From Lineus longissimus (Eukaryota > Nemertea > Pilidiophora > Heteronemertea > Lineidae): 64,000 nt of DNA. Positions within the stretch are counted from its first letter, which is position 1; each line of letters begins with the position of its first letter. The position numbers and the translations under genes are program-made. Below are positions 49,182-61,603 of the stretch, one piece after another. The stretch is from positions 3,658,001 through 3,722,000 of the forward strand of contig NC_088319.1 of assembly GCF_910592395.1 (NCBI RefSeq), given 5' to 3'. The notes under the pieces were generated by a model. That model searched no databases, had not been told where the DNA came from, and saw only the letters and a list, made by a program, of their open reading frames with translations.

Positions 49182-52100
49182 TCAATGTTTCAATTCAGCA
49201 TACGTCTGGCTTGCGATCACATCAGGCTGAAAGAAAAATGAAACTTTTCCGGATTGTGTCAATTAAAGGCGTCAACTGTGAGGGAGGCGGGGTGGGGCAA
49301 CAGCTATAAAGTTATACTGATTCTAAAAATGCTGATACATTCCGCTTCAGTGATAAAGTTCTAAAAAATGTGTCCTTTTCTATATGCCTTTGATCAAGAC
49401 ACCCAACACTGGCAGCGCATACGATCACTAATAAAACCTCAAACTGTCTCGAAAAATCGGCAGCTCAGGCTCAACTCGTTTTATCTTCATCTTAGGAAAT
49501 GTGTTCTAAAAAATTCACGAAAATTGCAAAAGATTCTTTTCAATTTATATTTCTGAGGTGAAAATGACTTGAATCTGTGGGCCTGGGGACAAGCATATCA
49601 AAATGTCCTACATGATTTGCTCACGAGTACTAGCCAATCAGATCCACAGATTCCGACTAGAGGTACGATGTGATGTGATATATATGAGTCACTGAATAGT
49701 GTTCAAAGCGACGTCCTTCAACCCCAGAACGTTCTAGAGCTTTCAGAACTGGTGAAGTGCAGGCTTTGAAGGTCACCGAGTAACTCTTGGCTAGTGATGC
49801 GGCCATTGGTCATTTATTCGTCTTTGTTCTTCATTGCTATCATTCAATTATCACGAGATTCATTATCAAATCCACTCTACAAATTTATCCTTGATCAGGT
49901 TATGAACATTGCATTGTAACTAACAGCGAAATATATCAACACAACTGAGGAAGGGCATGACTGTATTCTCTTACCGTGATGTTCAAGTCAGCATATGGAT
50001 TTTCCATTTCGTCATACGGATTTTCACCGCCATCTGAAAAAGAGTAATGTTAGTGTTTCATATACTTGTACATGTGCAATATAATCGATCAAGCGTATAT
50101 TGCGTAGGCTACAGCGGGTATTTTGTACTTACATGGTAAGATTGTGACTACTTACCTTTCACGGGATTCTGTTGAGGAGAATTCACATAAACCGGTTCAT
50201 GTGGAGTATCGCCACCTAGGTGTGGAAAGAGGAAACTTTGGTATTGCATACTGAGTATTTGTATTTATAACTGTATATCAGTCTGTAGTAGTGAATGTAC
50301 TGTACATATCACACGTAATGCAGATACCATGCATCATTATTACGATAATGCCACAATTTGCCGCCCGATTTCTCTTCAATGTGCGAAAACTGAAAATGTT
50401 ACCTTCAAATGCCCTGTTGACGACGTTCATGTATAAAGGGTCATGAAAAACCGAATCAGCTTCCGTTTTGCCAGTTTTCCCATCATCATGGTTTGATTCA
50501 TCGGGTTTATTTCGATCTTAAACATAAATAAACCAGGTCGAAACAGGTATTACTAAGATTTCAGCCAAATCTGAAGAATCCTGTCCTGTCTAGAGTAGCA
50601 ACTATAAAAAATATTACAAAAACATTGCAAATCTTGAACTTGTATATGAAAGTGAATATATCATAAATCGAATAATATAATAATCGTAGAAGAATCATAT
50701 CGAGTCTTTCGCGCTGGGAGTATTCTCTCTAAACTCACCAGCAAAGCATGCCATGTTCCTCCTATGTAGCACGACGACAACCACCACCACCATTGCTACC
50801 AGGATGACGACGGCGACAACCACGCCAGCTATCATGCCACCATCAGGACTGCTTCTAGCCGGCACGGCCTGTTTAGGATGCACTTGACCAGAACTATAAG
50901 CAACATCATCGCCAATATACAAATCCATGTAGAAAACATAGGTCGTGGTCTCGTTTGTCACACTGACTGTGTAAGTTGACTTCGTTGGTCCCTGGTTATT
51001 AAAGCGAATCGAGCTGCAGCCTGTTGTTTTTGGTGTCTGACTCGGCCCACAGAACTTCAGCTGGAAACTTGTGTACCCCCGAATCGGCGGCCCGAACACG
51101 ACCGTCACCAGTCTCCCGTTACGGGTGATCTTAATGGTCGGGGCATTTGGAGCAGCTGAAAAAGTTTTTGACAATGTTTTTTTATGATTAGAGATCAAGT
51201 CACATGAGGAAAGAACAACGAAATCCAAAATGGGACTCCTTATTTTGAAGGTTGTGGTAGGCAGCTATCATTTTCTTAATACTTGCTCACGTCGTCGTTG
51301 CCTAGTACCTTCGTCCTCTCTGGTTTGTATTTTCATCAAGAGGTCATGAGAAAGTTGCTTAAAAGAGTTGTAATGTACGTCGACGTTACTTCTCAAGCTT
51401 TCCAATGGCAATTTTCGCAAATGGACTATAGTCTCTTTGATTACTTTTTGACTTATTTAGCAATAAACGACAGACAGAAAAAATTAAAAAATATATCTTG
51501 GCGGACCTGGTGTCTGTACTTTAAGTACGTCTCCATAGCCACTGCTACCATATTCGTTGTCCGCTTTAACCCGGAATTCATACATCGAATTGCTCTTCAG
51601 TCCTGCTATTTTTCTCACTACATCTTTCGCAAAGCACGGGTCAGCTATATTGATGTATCTGTCGATGGTGCTTCCACTTTTGCTCTCGATGGTGAACTGC
51701 TGTTGTGATCTGCCATTGAAGTTACTCCTAAAGGTCAAGGTCACTGAAACTGCACTAACGTTGTCTGCTTTCAGACAGCACGGAATGCGTGGTGGACCTA
51801 GAAACCAATAACGAAAAATTAAGGTAATGTGTCACAAATGAGCCATATTGGGAAAATGAAGAATATAAAGACATTTTCCCCAGTCATAAGCAGTGCCACT
51901 TTATCATGGAATGGACTATGGTCTCTCCTTTCGACTTCTCTGGTATAAACGTGACGCCTGTCAGAAAACATTTAAAAAATAGATTGGCTAACCTAGTATT
52001 ATTTTGAGTACACACCCCTTTCTTTCATTTCTGGCAATCTCAGCACCATTCATAAACCCCCAAAAAAAATTCTATCGGCACAGTAAATTATTTCATAAAA

Positions 52101-55100
52101 AGTCAGCTTAAGGGACTGACTAAGCTGGGAAGTGCACAGTATGTTGTCTCATGTTTTCAGCATACCTTCGCGGAGAAGTTCAAAAGCAAAATATGACATT
52201 CCAACAGAATTAGTCACTTTGGCAATGTAGTTTCCATAGTCTGGAGTCGCTACAGATCCCTTGCTCAGTGTGTATGCCCCATTTACTTCCGCGGGGATGA
52301 AGTTTTCCCCGGTTGCCATCTTGTGATTTGGGTGATACCACGTAACATTCGTTGGTCGAGGGTTGGCGATGACGTGGAGTGTAAACATGACTGGTCTTAA
52401 TGGTCTGCTTTCAACGGTGAGGAGTCTCGGCAGATTGGGATCCCATTTTGCTTTGTCTGCAAGTGTATGAAACGAGACAGTGAGAACAACTTTTAAATCA
52501 TCTGAGCATAAACTTGAAACCCGCCAAGTCTCGTCCGTAAGTGTGAGTCATAATGTAAATTATGGAGAAAAACTAGCCCGTGGAAGGTTCGTCGCAATCA
52601 CGTATTTCAAATACATTTTTCAAATAAATCCAAGGGCATGGCCATACATTGTAACTAACCTAACGGCCATCAATTCATCAGTCAAACCCAAGGCATGACC
52701 TCTAGTCAAATGCATAGACTCTGCACACCCTGTATGATAGAGCTGTCTTGGGAACATGATATCTATGGAATTCCTGTATGGAGCACTTGATGTAATTTGA
52801 CATTCTTAGACGACGGGCTAATAATATTCATTATACATATATTACTTGCAAACCATGTTTAGACCAATTTGGAGTCCCATATTACTTGCTAATCAATATA
52901 ACAATATAAAAATTAAACCAGTTTAAAGATTTACATGCAATGCTTAGAAATATATTGAAACAGCTCTGCAGGTTCTTCGTACTCACATAAAACATCCAAT
53001 TTTAATGATGCATCAGCTATGCCACCTGGAGAATAGTTGACCGCACGACAGCGATACTCTCCACTCCTGTTGTACTGTATTGATGATATTCTGTAGTCTT
53101 TTGAAGTCAAATTCGGTATCTGTGTCATGTTATAATACCATTTGTAGGTGTACGCTGTCGGGTTACCCCCGATTGCTTTACATGTCAATATGACAGTATC
53201 ACCTTCTTTCACTGTAGTCGAGGCTGATGACATTTCGGCGGTCGCTGGGACTGAAAATTATATCACAGTTTATAGGCATGGAAATATCAATAGTGAGTAA
53301 GGCTGTGATTTATAGAGTTACTTTTTCACATGTAACGTGTCACCGTTCACTTTTGATGCGTGACATGAAGAACGAACAAGTCATTTCCAAAGAGCGGGCT
53401 ACATACGATTCATGGGGTCACCTTTCACCCTCACGTCGTGTTTTCAGGCCTAAGTCAGTTAACCCGTGACAAGTGAATCACGACAAGTGACAAAGTGAAC
53501 CCCATACAACTCCGGCTAAGAGTGTTAATACAACCACGATATCGTGAGTGCATATCATAATTTGGAAACCATAATTCTCAATCAATGTTTTTACAAGGAG
53601 TGATTTTGTTCAGTGTCTGCACATGTAAATACATTTTACAGTACATTACATTCGCTTCAACTAATGGGGAGAAACACTGTAACATATGATGTAAACTTCA
53701 CTGTTTTGCAAAACTAATACGTACAATATACATTAACGGTAGTTGTCTGTTCGATCTGGAATGACCCCTTACGAATTTCGCATTTGAACACAGCCTGTGT
53801 GTCCGACCTATTGGCTGTCACTATCAGAGTACTCTTCCGAATCATGCCATTGTATTCTGCAACCCTAACTTCAGATGTTATTCCCGACGCCAGTTGCTCC
53901 CAGGTTCCTCCTGTCCTTTTCCGGTGGAACTGCACATTCGCAACCGGGTTGGCGCTGTCTGTCTCACAGATGATCGTGATCAGTTTCCCCTCGTAGATCA
54001 CTCTCGGTGGTTTTTGTAGCATAATTATCTTTGAAGGGTTAACTGCAAGTGGAAGGCGGCGTGATGTTCTGAACAGAATGGTAGGTAACGCATAGATTGC
54101 ACGAAACAAACTGATATGCATGTTGGCTTTATAACCTGCTGTCAAGGGTGTGTTTGCTATTTTTCATCGAATAATCTCCATCACGGTAAAGATGTTTCGA
54201 AAACATGTTCAGAAATGCGTTATTTCCGAATGAGTTACTGTGTTCTTGATATTGACGTTTAATACCGCATGTTGTCGTTCGAATTTGCTGCAAGAACTTT
54301 TAAATCTATTTACAATAAATTCATATTTTATCCTACGTTGTTCATCTACTCATATTTTTACAAACATTCTTGTAAGAATGGAACAAATAACTACATGTAC
54401 CAGTACATAACGATGACTCATCTTACACTTTTTGGAGGCTTTTCTGACTTCTTAACGGTTTCTCCAACTTTTCCCTGATTGATTAGACAAAAGTGTGACG
54501 TTGTCCGACTTTTCCCCGAAATGTCGGATTTCTAGGGAAAAGACAAGTTAGAGAAACCGTTAAGAAGTCGGAAAAAAGCCTCCTACATGTACGTTGTACT
54601 AGTGTTAGTCAGCACTTCAGATTCTCGGTTCTGTAAAGGTTGGTTCATCAACTCACATTTTACATGCATTGTAGCATCGGCCTTTGTAATCAAGTCATGA
54701 CCAGTCAGGGAGTAGATGGACGTACATCTTATCGTTCCACCATTCATTGCCTTTGTTGCAGTAACAGACCACTCACTGATCCTGATCTTTCCACCGTGCA
54801 CACCATTCCTCTCGGATGATGATATTCCGGTTGTAACATCTTGCCACGAAGAACCAATATATTGATACCACTTGATGTAGGTAACTGGGTTACTCTCATC
54901 CGTCTCACATGTGAACTTCTTTACCTGACCAGCCTGGACAGCAGCGGTCGGGTTATTGAGAAAGGAAACCTTGGTGTTTGAAACTGAAAACGAAACGCTA
55001 GAAATTATCTTCACTCATAATATATACATGTACTTTTACATCATATTATTTATTGTGAGAGCCATGCAGTACTCTAGAATAGCCGAGCTTGATGTTTATA

Positions 55101-58100
55101 AAATCTCCCCACACTCTTTATTTTTAAGTAGATTGAGATTTCGCAAATTATAAAACCTACAGGTTACACTGTATGTCTTCCTGCTTGAAGTCATATCGAA
55201 GGCGGGATACCCAGTGACCTTCGCCTCGCAGTAGTACTCAGCCTGGTTGTCTTCTTTAGCCACCACCCTGTCTTGACCTTGGGTGACCTCTACTAGTGTT
55301 CCGCCTGACCTCTTGAAGTAGAGCTTCACGGTCGGGGTCGGATTGCCGCCAGAGACTGTGCAGGTGAACTTGTCCTTCTCCCCAACATGGGATGAGGTCT
55401 TTCCAGATGACACGACCACGGAATCAGGTTTGTCTGAAATGATAATTATCGCTGTAAGAATTGCTTTCGCCAGCGAGAGGGTATGCTGATTGGAAACCTT
55501 TAGGCCTTATTGTGTTATATCGAAACCATTGACAAACTAGTGATTGTTCTTAATGTTCCTAACCCGTCACGAATCTAATGTTAGGATGATCTGAAGACTA
55601 GCAAGCGGTCGTATGTTACTTAGTTCATCATACATGCCGGTGTGGATCTGGAGTGATCATCTGTCAGAAGTATGGTGTATATATACTATCTCCATACCTA
55701 CGATGGCCGAAAAGATTCAATAAATACAAAGGTCGTGGATTCACTAATGCTTATTGAATGTCTATTAATATGTCCGGCCATTCACGCACGACGTGCATGG
55801 CGTGGTTATCCAGATGGAATATCACACAGTAAACACTTGTCCTTAAGTGTCCACATCGATAATATGCCAATAGACCAAGAGAGCGAAGAATAAAAAAGAG
55901 TTGAGGAATTGTTAATATATAGTCAGCTGAAAGTAAAAAATCGGGCTTCGAAAGGACACTGGTAGGCTGCCCATACAAAGTTTGGTGGCGATCCGCCAGT
56001 CGCAGACAATCCAACAAACACACAAAACAGCACACGTTTAGGATGTCTTTTCACCTTAATCATGTCTATCAACAGGCATTCCGGGCTATCAAATATTAAG
56101 TGTCTGAATATTATATAGATATGCACACATCTAAATTGTTGTGTTGTATCTAACGCTGTCCCTTTTCATTTCTGTATGTGCTCTATCAAAATGCAAGTAA
56201 TGAGACAACTTACAGTAAACAACTAATGTCTTGTCCGTACTGCTGGCCGACCCGGCATCATTTCTCGCCAAACACTTGTAAATACCAGCACTCTCCTTCG
56301 TCACTTGGAAGTCGTAACTCGATGATGTTGTAACCTTTGTACCATCCTTGTACCAATCGTAGGTATCTCCAGGAGGCGAGGCCACACATTTCAAGTTGAG
56401 CTGTGTTTCAGCAATGACTGGTCCTGATGGAAAACCGGTGATCTGTGGCGTACCTGGGTGCACTGAAAAATTTCATTTGATTGTAAGAGGGTGGTTTGGA
56501 ATACCAATACCCTTCTCGTATCTTGACTTAGACTGGCAAATCGTGGTCAATTTTGTTTACCTCGGTCTTTCACTTAATCGTGTTATTTTACTTGGCTTCT
56601 ATATTTTTCACGATGCACTGGCAGCACGACTCAATCATGCTCTGGCTATTGTAGTATGGGCTCCCAAAAGAAGTAACATACAAAATGTATATACACATAA
56701 CTGGTCATAGTATTTGCAGCTATTTGTAGCTAGCTTCCTGAAATACGTACTGAAAATTACGAAACAGTCTTCGGTGTAGATAAACCAGTCATCGGTGTAA
56801 ATGAATATTTTAGTTGCCAGCCCTCCGTTCCTTTATACGGGCGAAAGTTAATTTATAACAAAAAGGGCGAAGCAATGCGTTACCTTGCACCACTGGCTTG
56901 ACTGGGTTACTGTAGCAGTTAAGAATAACATCCTGACAAATCCAGTAAGCAGAATCAGAAGGCTGAGCATTGGTGACTTGTAGATTGAATGTCTTTGTCG
57001 GTAATGAGATGCTTGGTGGACTGCAGCTGCTCCAACTGTAGCGTGGGTTACTTGGAGCATGGCATCCCTTCCTATTCGCTGTTGCTACATCCATAGCTGG
57101 AGATAAAGCATCAGTCCTCTTTAACCAATTCACAGATAATCCGCTTGGATAGGGAATGTAACAGTTGAGGGTGAATGTACTTCCGATGGCAGGTTTGGGT
57201 GCTGAAACACTCACAATATACAATGAACCTGGAAGTGAAAGAAATTGCAACAGAGAGAAAGTATGAACTGACTTTTTTATTTGACCTATTGGGTATAGTC
57301 TCTGTTTGTGAGAATTATGTAATTCATTTAATAAAATAAGCGAAGAAACTTCATTGTAATGGAGGAATCCCAAGAGTCACTAGTCGGAGAACAATCACTC
57401 GATAATGGCTACCTTTTCATTCGAGGCATCGTTATGAAAAATAAAATTCTAAACACACAGCGAGATTCCTGTAAAATATATACCAAACTCTATTGATACA
57501 CAGTTTTACTGAGCTAAAGAACCTCTTGTATTTGTTTTCATTTGACATTCTCTTCATGTAAAACCTTTGATACAATGCCCGCAGTGACGTGAACATTTAC
57601 TTCTCAGAAGCCTATATTATTGAATAACTCACATGGTATATAGACATACAGATCTCCCCATTCGCTGTCTCTTGTTCCGACCGAGTTCAATGCTCGACAC
57701 TTGTACTTTCCACTGACAGGCTCTTCAGTAATACCGTGGAACACTTTCTTCTCAGACACTGAATGGAAGATATACTTCTGACTTGTACCAATAGGTCCCA
57801 TCCTCTCCCAATCCTCCACACCTGTCTTAGCATCTGCTCTGTATTTGTACCATCTATATACTATGGTCCCGGCATCAGGTTGAGACGCATCACAGACGAG
57901 TTCACGGTAGGAGCCGATAGCAGCAGGTTCAAATCCAGATAAAACTGGTTTCTTTGGCAGAACTGAAGCGTTATCGAAATTTTGTTGTATTTACGTCTTA
58001 CCTGACTCGTCCCGAGAGAAAAAGGTCACTCAGTGACATTCACTCCTTCATTCCCAAACACATCAATTTACAATGGATCTAATGTCTTTGTTTTGTACCA

Positions 58101-59746
58101 ATTATCCCGTCGCAATGATGATGTCCAGTACATGTTTTAAGAAAAACAGTTCTAACTGGAAAACAGTCCTTCTCTATTGATTATTTATATAAAGGAATGT
58201 TTCAAGGGTTTAGAAATGTCACTCTCAGTATATTTGTTTTTGTCTCAGGTGATGAACAAGATGATTATTAATTTCAATGAATAAAAAACAGTGGTCACTA
58301 ACATTTTCAGAGCACTGGTGCTCGCCGGTTACACACCGCGCAAATTTGGCATATTTGTTCCTATAAAGAATGCCTTAGAAATCGGAATAACAACAACTTA
58401 GATAATCTATTTAAGGGTGCATTTGAACCAGCGTGAGTAACTTAGTTCATGATTCGCTTGATAGCGATCTGAGAAACAAGATGGGCCAAAGGTGGTGAGA
58501 GAAAAAAGCACCATCATTAAACGATTAGACAAAAGCCCTAACAAATACATGTACGATAAGGGATTTTCACATTGTATGATTAAGGAATTGAACCCGAGGC
58601 GGAGGACCTTGGTTGAGTTACCAAGACACTCTCGGGTGGAGCTAAAATACAGTCCAAACCCGAGCCGATAGGCGAGGGTTTGGACGAAATTTTAGCTAGG
58701 CTTGGGTTTGGACTGTATTTTAGCTCCACCCGAGAGTGTCTTAGGCTCGGGTTTGGACTGTATTTTAGCTCCACCCGAGAGTGTCTTGGTAACTCAACCA
58801 AGGTCCGAAGCCGAGGGTTCAATTTCTATTCTAAAATACCTCAAACTTAAAAAGATAGGCCACGAAATAACTTGAATATGTGCGAATTTGGCAAATTCCA
58901 TCCATCGCCTGCCCGGAGCGCCGGTAGCGCCGTTGTTTACATTATGTTACGGCAGCGCGTATAGAAAGTCCGGATCGGCTCGCTCAAGTGATGCTAAAAT
59001 CCGCGCAAATGGGCTATTTGGAGCGTTTTTCTCAGCAAATATGTGTAGTGCTCATTAAAAAACTTAGGGTGGTTGATGCTTCCTTGGCTGATTTGTGTTT
59101 GAAGCAGTGTTTTGAGAGCCTCAAACTTCTGAAGTGAGCTGTGTGCATGGTTTCCACATTTTAGTGCAACCCGAGGGAACTTTGGTAGAGCATCTTGGTT
59201 GAGTGTCCAAAACACTCCACTCTCAGAACGAGGCTTATGCATTTTCCATTTAAAAGTTGACTTTACGGTACCAAGGTATTTTAGAATAGATGTCTCCGAG
59301 TGATTACTCACCAATGAGAACTACAGTCGTGTACGATAAGGGATTTTCACATTGTATGATAAATGTCCCTGAGTGATAACTCACCAATGAGAACTACAGT
59401 CGTGTACGATAAGGGATTTTCACATTGTATGATAAATGTCCCTGAGTGATTACTCACCAATGAGAACTACAGTCGTGTACGATAAGGGATTTTCACATTG
59501 TATGATAGATGTCTCTGAGTGATTACTCACCAATGAGAACTACAGTCGTGTACGATAAGGGATTTTCACATTGTATGATAGATGTCCCTGAGTGATAACT
59601 CACCAATGAGAACTACAGTCGTGTACGATAAGGGATTTTCACATTGTATGATAAATGTCTCTGAGTGATTACTCACCAATAAGATGAGCCGGTGGTGCCG
59701 AAAGTAGGATGCATGCGCAGCTCACGATGAAGATATCGATAGCCAT
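49182..59746 (-). CDS. IgR-D: multi-Ig and FN3 receptor with ITAM-like tail, no SAM
   Basis: Exons: signal 59677..59746; Ig1 57633..57962; Ig2 56884..57228; Ig3 56214..56462; Ig4 55161..55433; Ig5 54657..54983; Ig6 53725..54042; Ig7 52987..53250; Ig8 52166..52456; FN3 51507..51797; membrane-proximal+TM 50739..51155; YMNV 50403..50516; YVNS 50156..50215; YDEM/YADL 49975..50033; YAEL 49182..49226. Total 3,453 nt, 1,150 residues, open. The signal peptide (MAIDIFIVSCACILLSAPP) is unlike A, B and C, and Ig1 has one extra codon. It is the only copy with all eight Ig exons plus an intact FN3 and no visible lesion, so it may be nearest to the ancestral extracellular layout. The FN3 donor (CAG|GTCCGC) is weak. 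Tail as in IgR-C. Confidence 0.83.
51507..51797 (-). CDS. IgR-D FN3 exon
   Basis: 97 codons, with IAGLKSNSMYEFRVKADNEYG as in A. The acceptor is TTTCTAG; the donor has GT but poor +3 to +6 bases, so it may be used inefficiently. Confidence 0.7.
54434..54583. mobile_element. Palindromic MITE in IgR-D
   Basis: Both arms clear: GGAGGCTTTTCTGACTTC at left and GAAGTCGG...GCCTCC at right. Ig5-Ig6 intron. Confidence 0.7.
58580..58830. mobile_element. Foldback element in the first intron of IgR-D
   Basis: About 85-base inverted arms: left 58,586-58,668, right about 58,738-58,822, both containing ctcgggtggagctaaaatac or its inverse. A third partial arm (58,680-58,735) sits between them. Ends carry gaattgaacccgagg and its inverse. 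No coding capacity. Foldback or MITE-type DNA element. Confidence 0.75.
59288..59680 (-). repeat. 73-bp minisatellite overlapping the IgR-D first splice donor
   Basis: The word gtgtacgataagg starts at 59,329, 59,402, 59,475, 59,548 and 59,621, an exact 73-base period. Each unit carries ATTG|GTGAGT, a full copy of the signal-exon 5' splice site with its last coding bases (TVVLIG). The rightmost partial unit is the real exon 1 donor at 59,677. A single related piece lies at 58,553-58,580. Confidence 0.9.
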
Positions 59747-60062
59747 AGTTTATTTCGATAGTAAACCATGCTCAGCGGACGGCTCCTTCACCTTACTTGT
59801 TCTGATGATCGGCACAAAGTGCTATGACTGAATTTATACCTAGGTCCTTATTCACAATATCAAAAATACGCTCGACTTTTATGTACTTTGACAATATCGT
59901 TTATGTATTTTTGAAGTTGATTGGGTGAACTGGGCAATGTGCCATTCAATGCCGGTACCAGGAAGTCGAAGAAGTTCGAATGACTATGACTATGAATATG
60001 CACACTACGTTGTACATCACGCGAATGCCACTTTGGGTATGTCACATAACACGATAGCCATA

Positions 60063-60617
60063 CTTTAAAGGCCGGGTCTATTTGGCGAGCCGCTCGCCGA
60101 ACAGGCATCTTTTTTTGTCCTGTTTGGAGAGCCGCTTGCCAAACAGCACTAAAAAGCCAACCTGTTCGGCAAGCCGGGCCTGCCAAACAGGGCAAAAGTA
60201 CTACCCTCTTTGGCGAGCCGGAGAGGTTACAACATGTTGGCCAATCAGAGAGCAGTGACGTCACATTCGAATTTATATGCGCATATTTAACAATGGCCGA
60301 CTTCCCGCTCTCGATTCAATTTCTGTTACTAAACTCGGGTTTTGGTAATAATCCATGAAGAAGCATGTACATGTACATGACTGTATGGATTTACAAAAAA
60401 AGTCATAAACGTGATTTAACTGATAAGCATGTTGAATGCATTAGTGTGCATTTCTAAAGGCGTTTCACTGTAACTCCAGTGTTGCTGACCGTGTTGCCAC
60501 GAAAGATAATGAGCTCCTGGATGGTTGAATATGCATGAGTTCGGCTCTCCATCTAGGGCAGAAAAAAGGCGCTGTTTGGTGAGCCGGGCTTGCCAAATAG
60601 TCACTTCCTACTTTAAA
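60063..60617. mobile_element. Putative DNA element with imperfect inverted ends and TTTAAA borders
   Basis: Left end TTTAAAGGCCGGGTCTATTT, right end inverse of ATTTAAAGTAGGAAGTGACT followed by ATTTGGC. Internal subrepeats of ctgtttggcgagccg occur five or more times in both orientations between 60,085 and 60,220. No transposase. Type uncertain. Confidence 0.45.
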
Positions 60618-61315
60618 TTATTTTACCGCTGATCGATAGCGATAATACATCACGTGCGCGCAGTGCAAAGTTTTGTAAGCACGCAAGAAAATTGGGTGTC
60701 ATTTTTACGGACTGACTTCCGGGTTGTATGTAGCGCGCGTATGATATAAGATCTTTCCCCATATTTAGACGGGACACCTGAGCTAATAATTGTGTCAACG
60801 CAACTAAAGTCTGAAATATGCGGTCTGGCAACAATTTCGAAGCGTGAAATGCAAAGACGAAACAAGAACTGGTGTTGTAATTGCTTGTTGATGGGCTATC
60901 ACATGGGAGTCTGCGACATCCTTATCCCTGCCTGATAGAAATATAGTGGAGCAAAACCGATCATTCATTGCAAATCAGAAGGGAAAATGTTTTTCTTTGG
61001 CTGGTAGATTGTGTGTTGGGAAAACAGAATGGTCATCGTATCATCACTCAGTACCTCCCAGTTTTGCTTTCGGAGGGGATGTTCTACAAGTGCTGGGAAC
61101 TTGTGATCTCCACTGAGAGATGTCAGAGAAAAATCCCCGAAATAACCTACTCATAGCATTTTCTCCCTTTTATTGTTTCACACTAAATCCCACTGACTTG
61201 TGGTAGGCAACATAATCGTGCAGAGGTAGTGAGTGAAGATCAGCACAGCTCTAATTGCGGACGTAACTTTCGGCGATTTCCTGCCGGGCCTATATTTTCC
61301 TCTTAAGGTGAAACC

Positions 61316-61603
61316 ATGGTCATCTTTACGAGGCAACTGTTCAGGGATGTGACAATGGAAGCAAATGAAGTCTCAACTTTAATCTTGGACGACAGCGGCG
61401 CCAGCCTCCTGATTGTTTTCCGGAAATTCGTCAAACAGTTCGGCATTTATATCACCATGGTGATACTCGCCTCGGGAATTTTCGGGAAGGTGTTGTCGAC
61501 CGTGGTGTTCTGGAGGCTGCGGCGCCAGGACAATGTCACAACCAGCTACCTGGCGCCAATCGCCATGTACGACTTGAGCAATGAGTCGAGATTACTAAAG
61601 TAG
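61316..61603 (+). pseudogene. Orphan GPCR first-exon fragment
   Basis: 95 codons. After a hydrophilic N-terminus it reads IYITMVILASGIFGKVLSTV, then WRLRRQDNVTTSYLAPIAMYDLS. This is the TM1 to early TM2 pattern of class A receptors (GxxGNxLS, ICL1, LxxxAxxDL), but the TM1 Asn is Lys. After DLS the frame leaves the family pattern and stops, and no clear donor or later exon follows. Only plus-strand gene-like signal in the window. Confidence 0.5.

Larger units (their letters stand above)
37566..59750. repeat. Tandem duplication of the IgR-C / IgR-D block (about 11.2 kb)
   Basis: Copy 1 about 37,566-48,717, copy 2 from 48,723. The first 2.9 kb of each copy (3' flank and tail exons to about 40.1 / 51.2 kb) is nearly identical, with differences every hundred bases or so. 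The Ig exons of the two copies differ more, and intron sequences do not all match. Confidence 0.8.

Noticed and set aside
59288-59680. CRISPR array
   Set aside because: The 73-base unit is repeated in full with no unique spacers, in eukaryotic DNA; it is a minisatellite.
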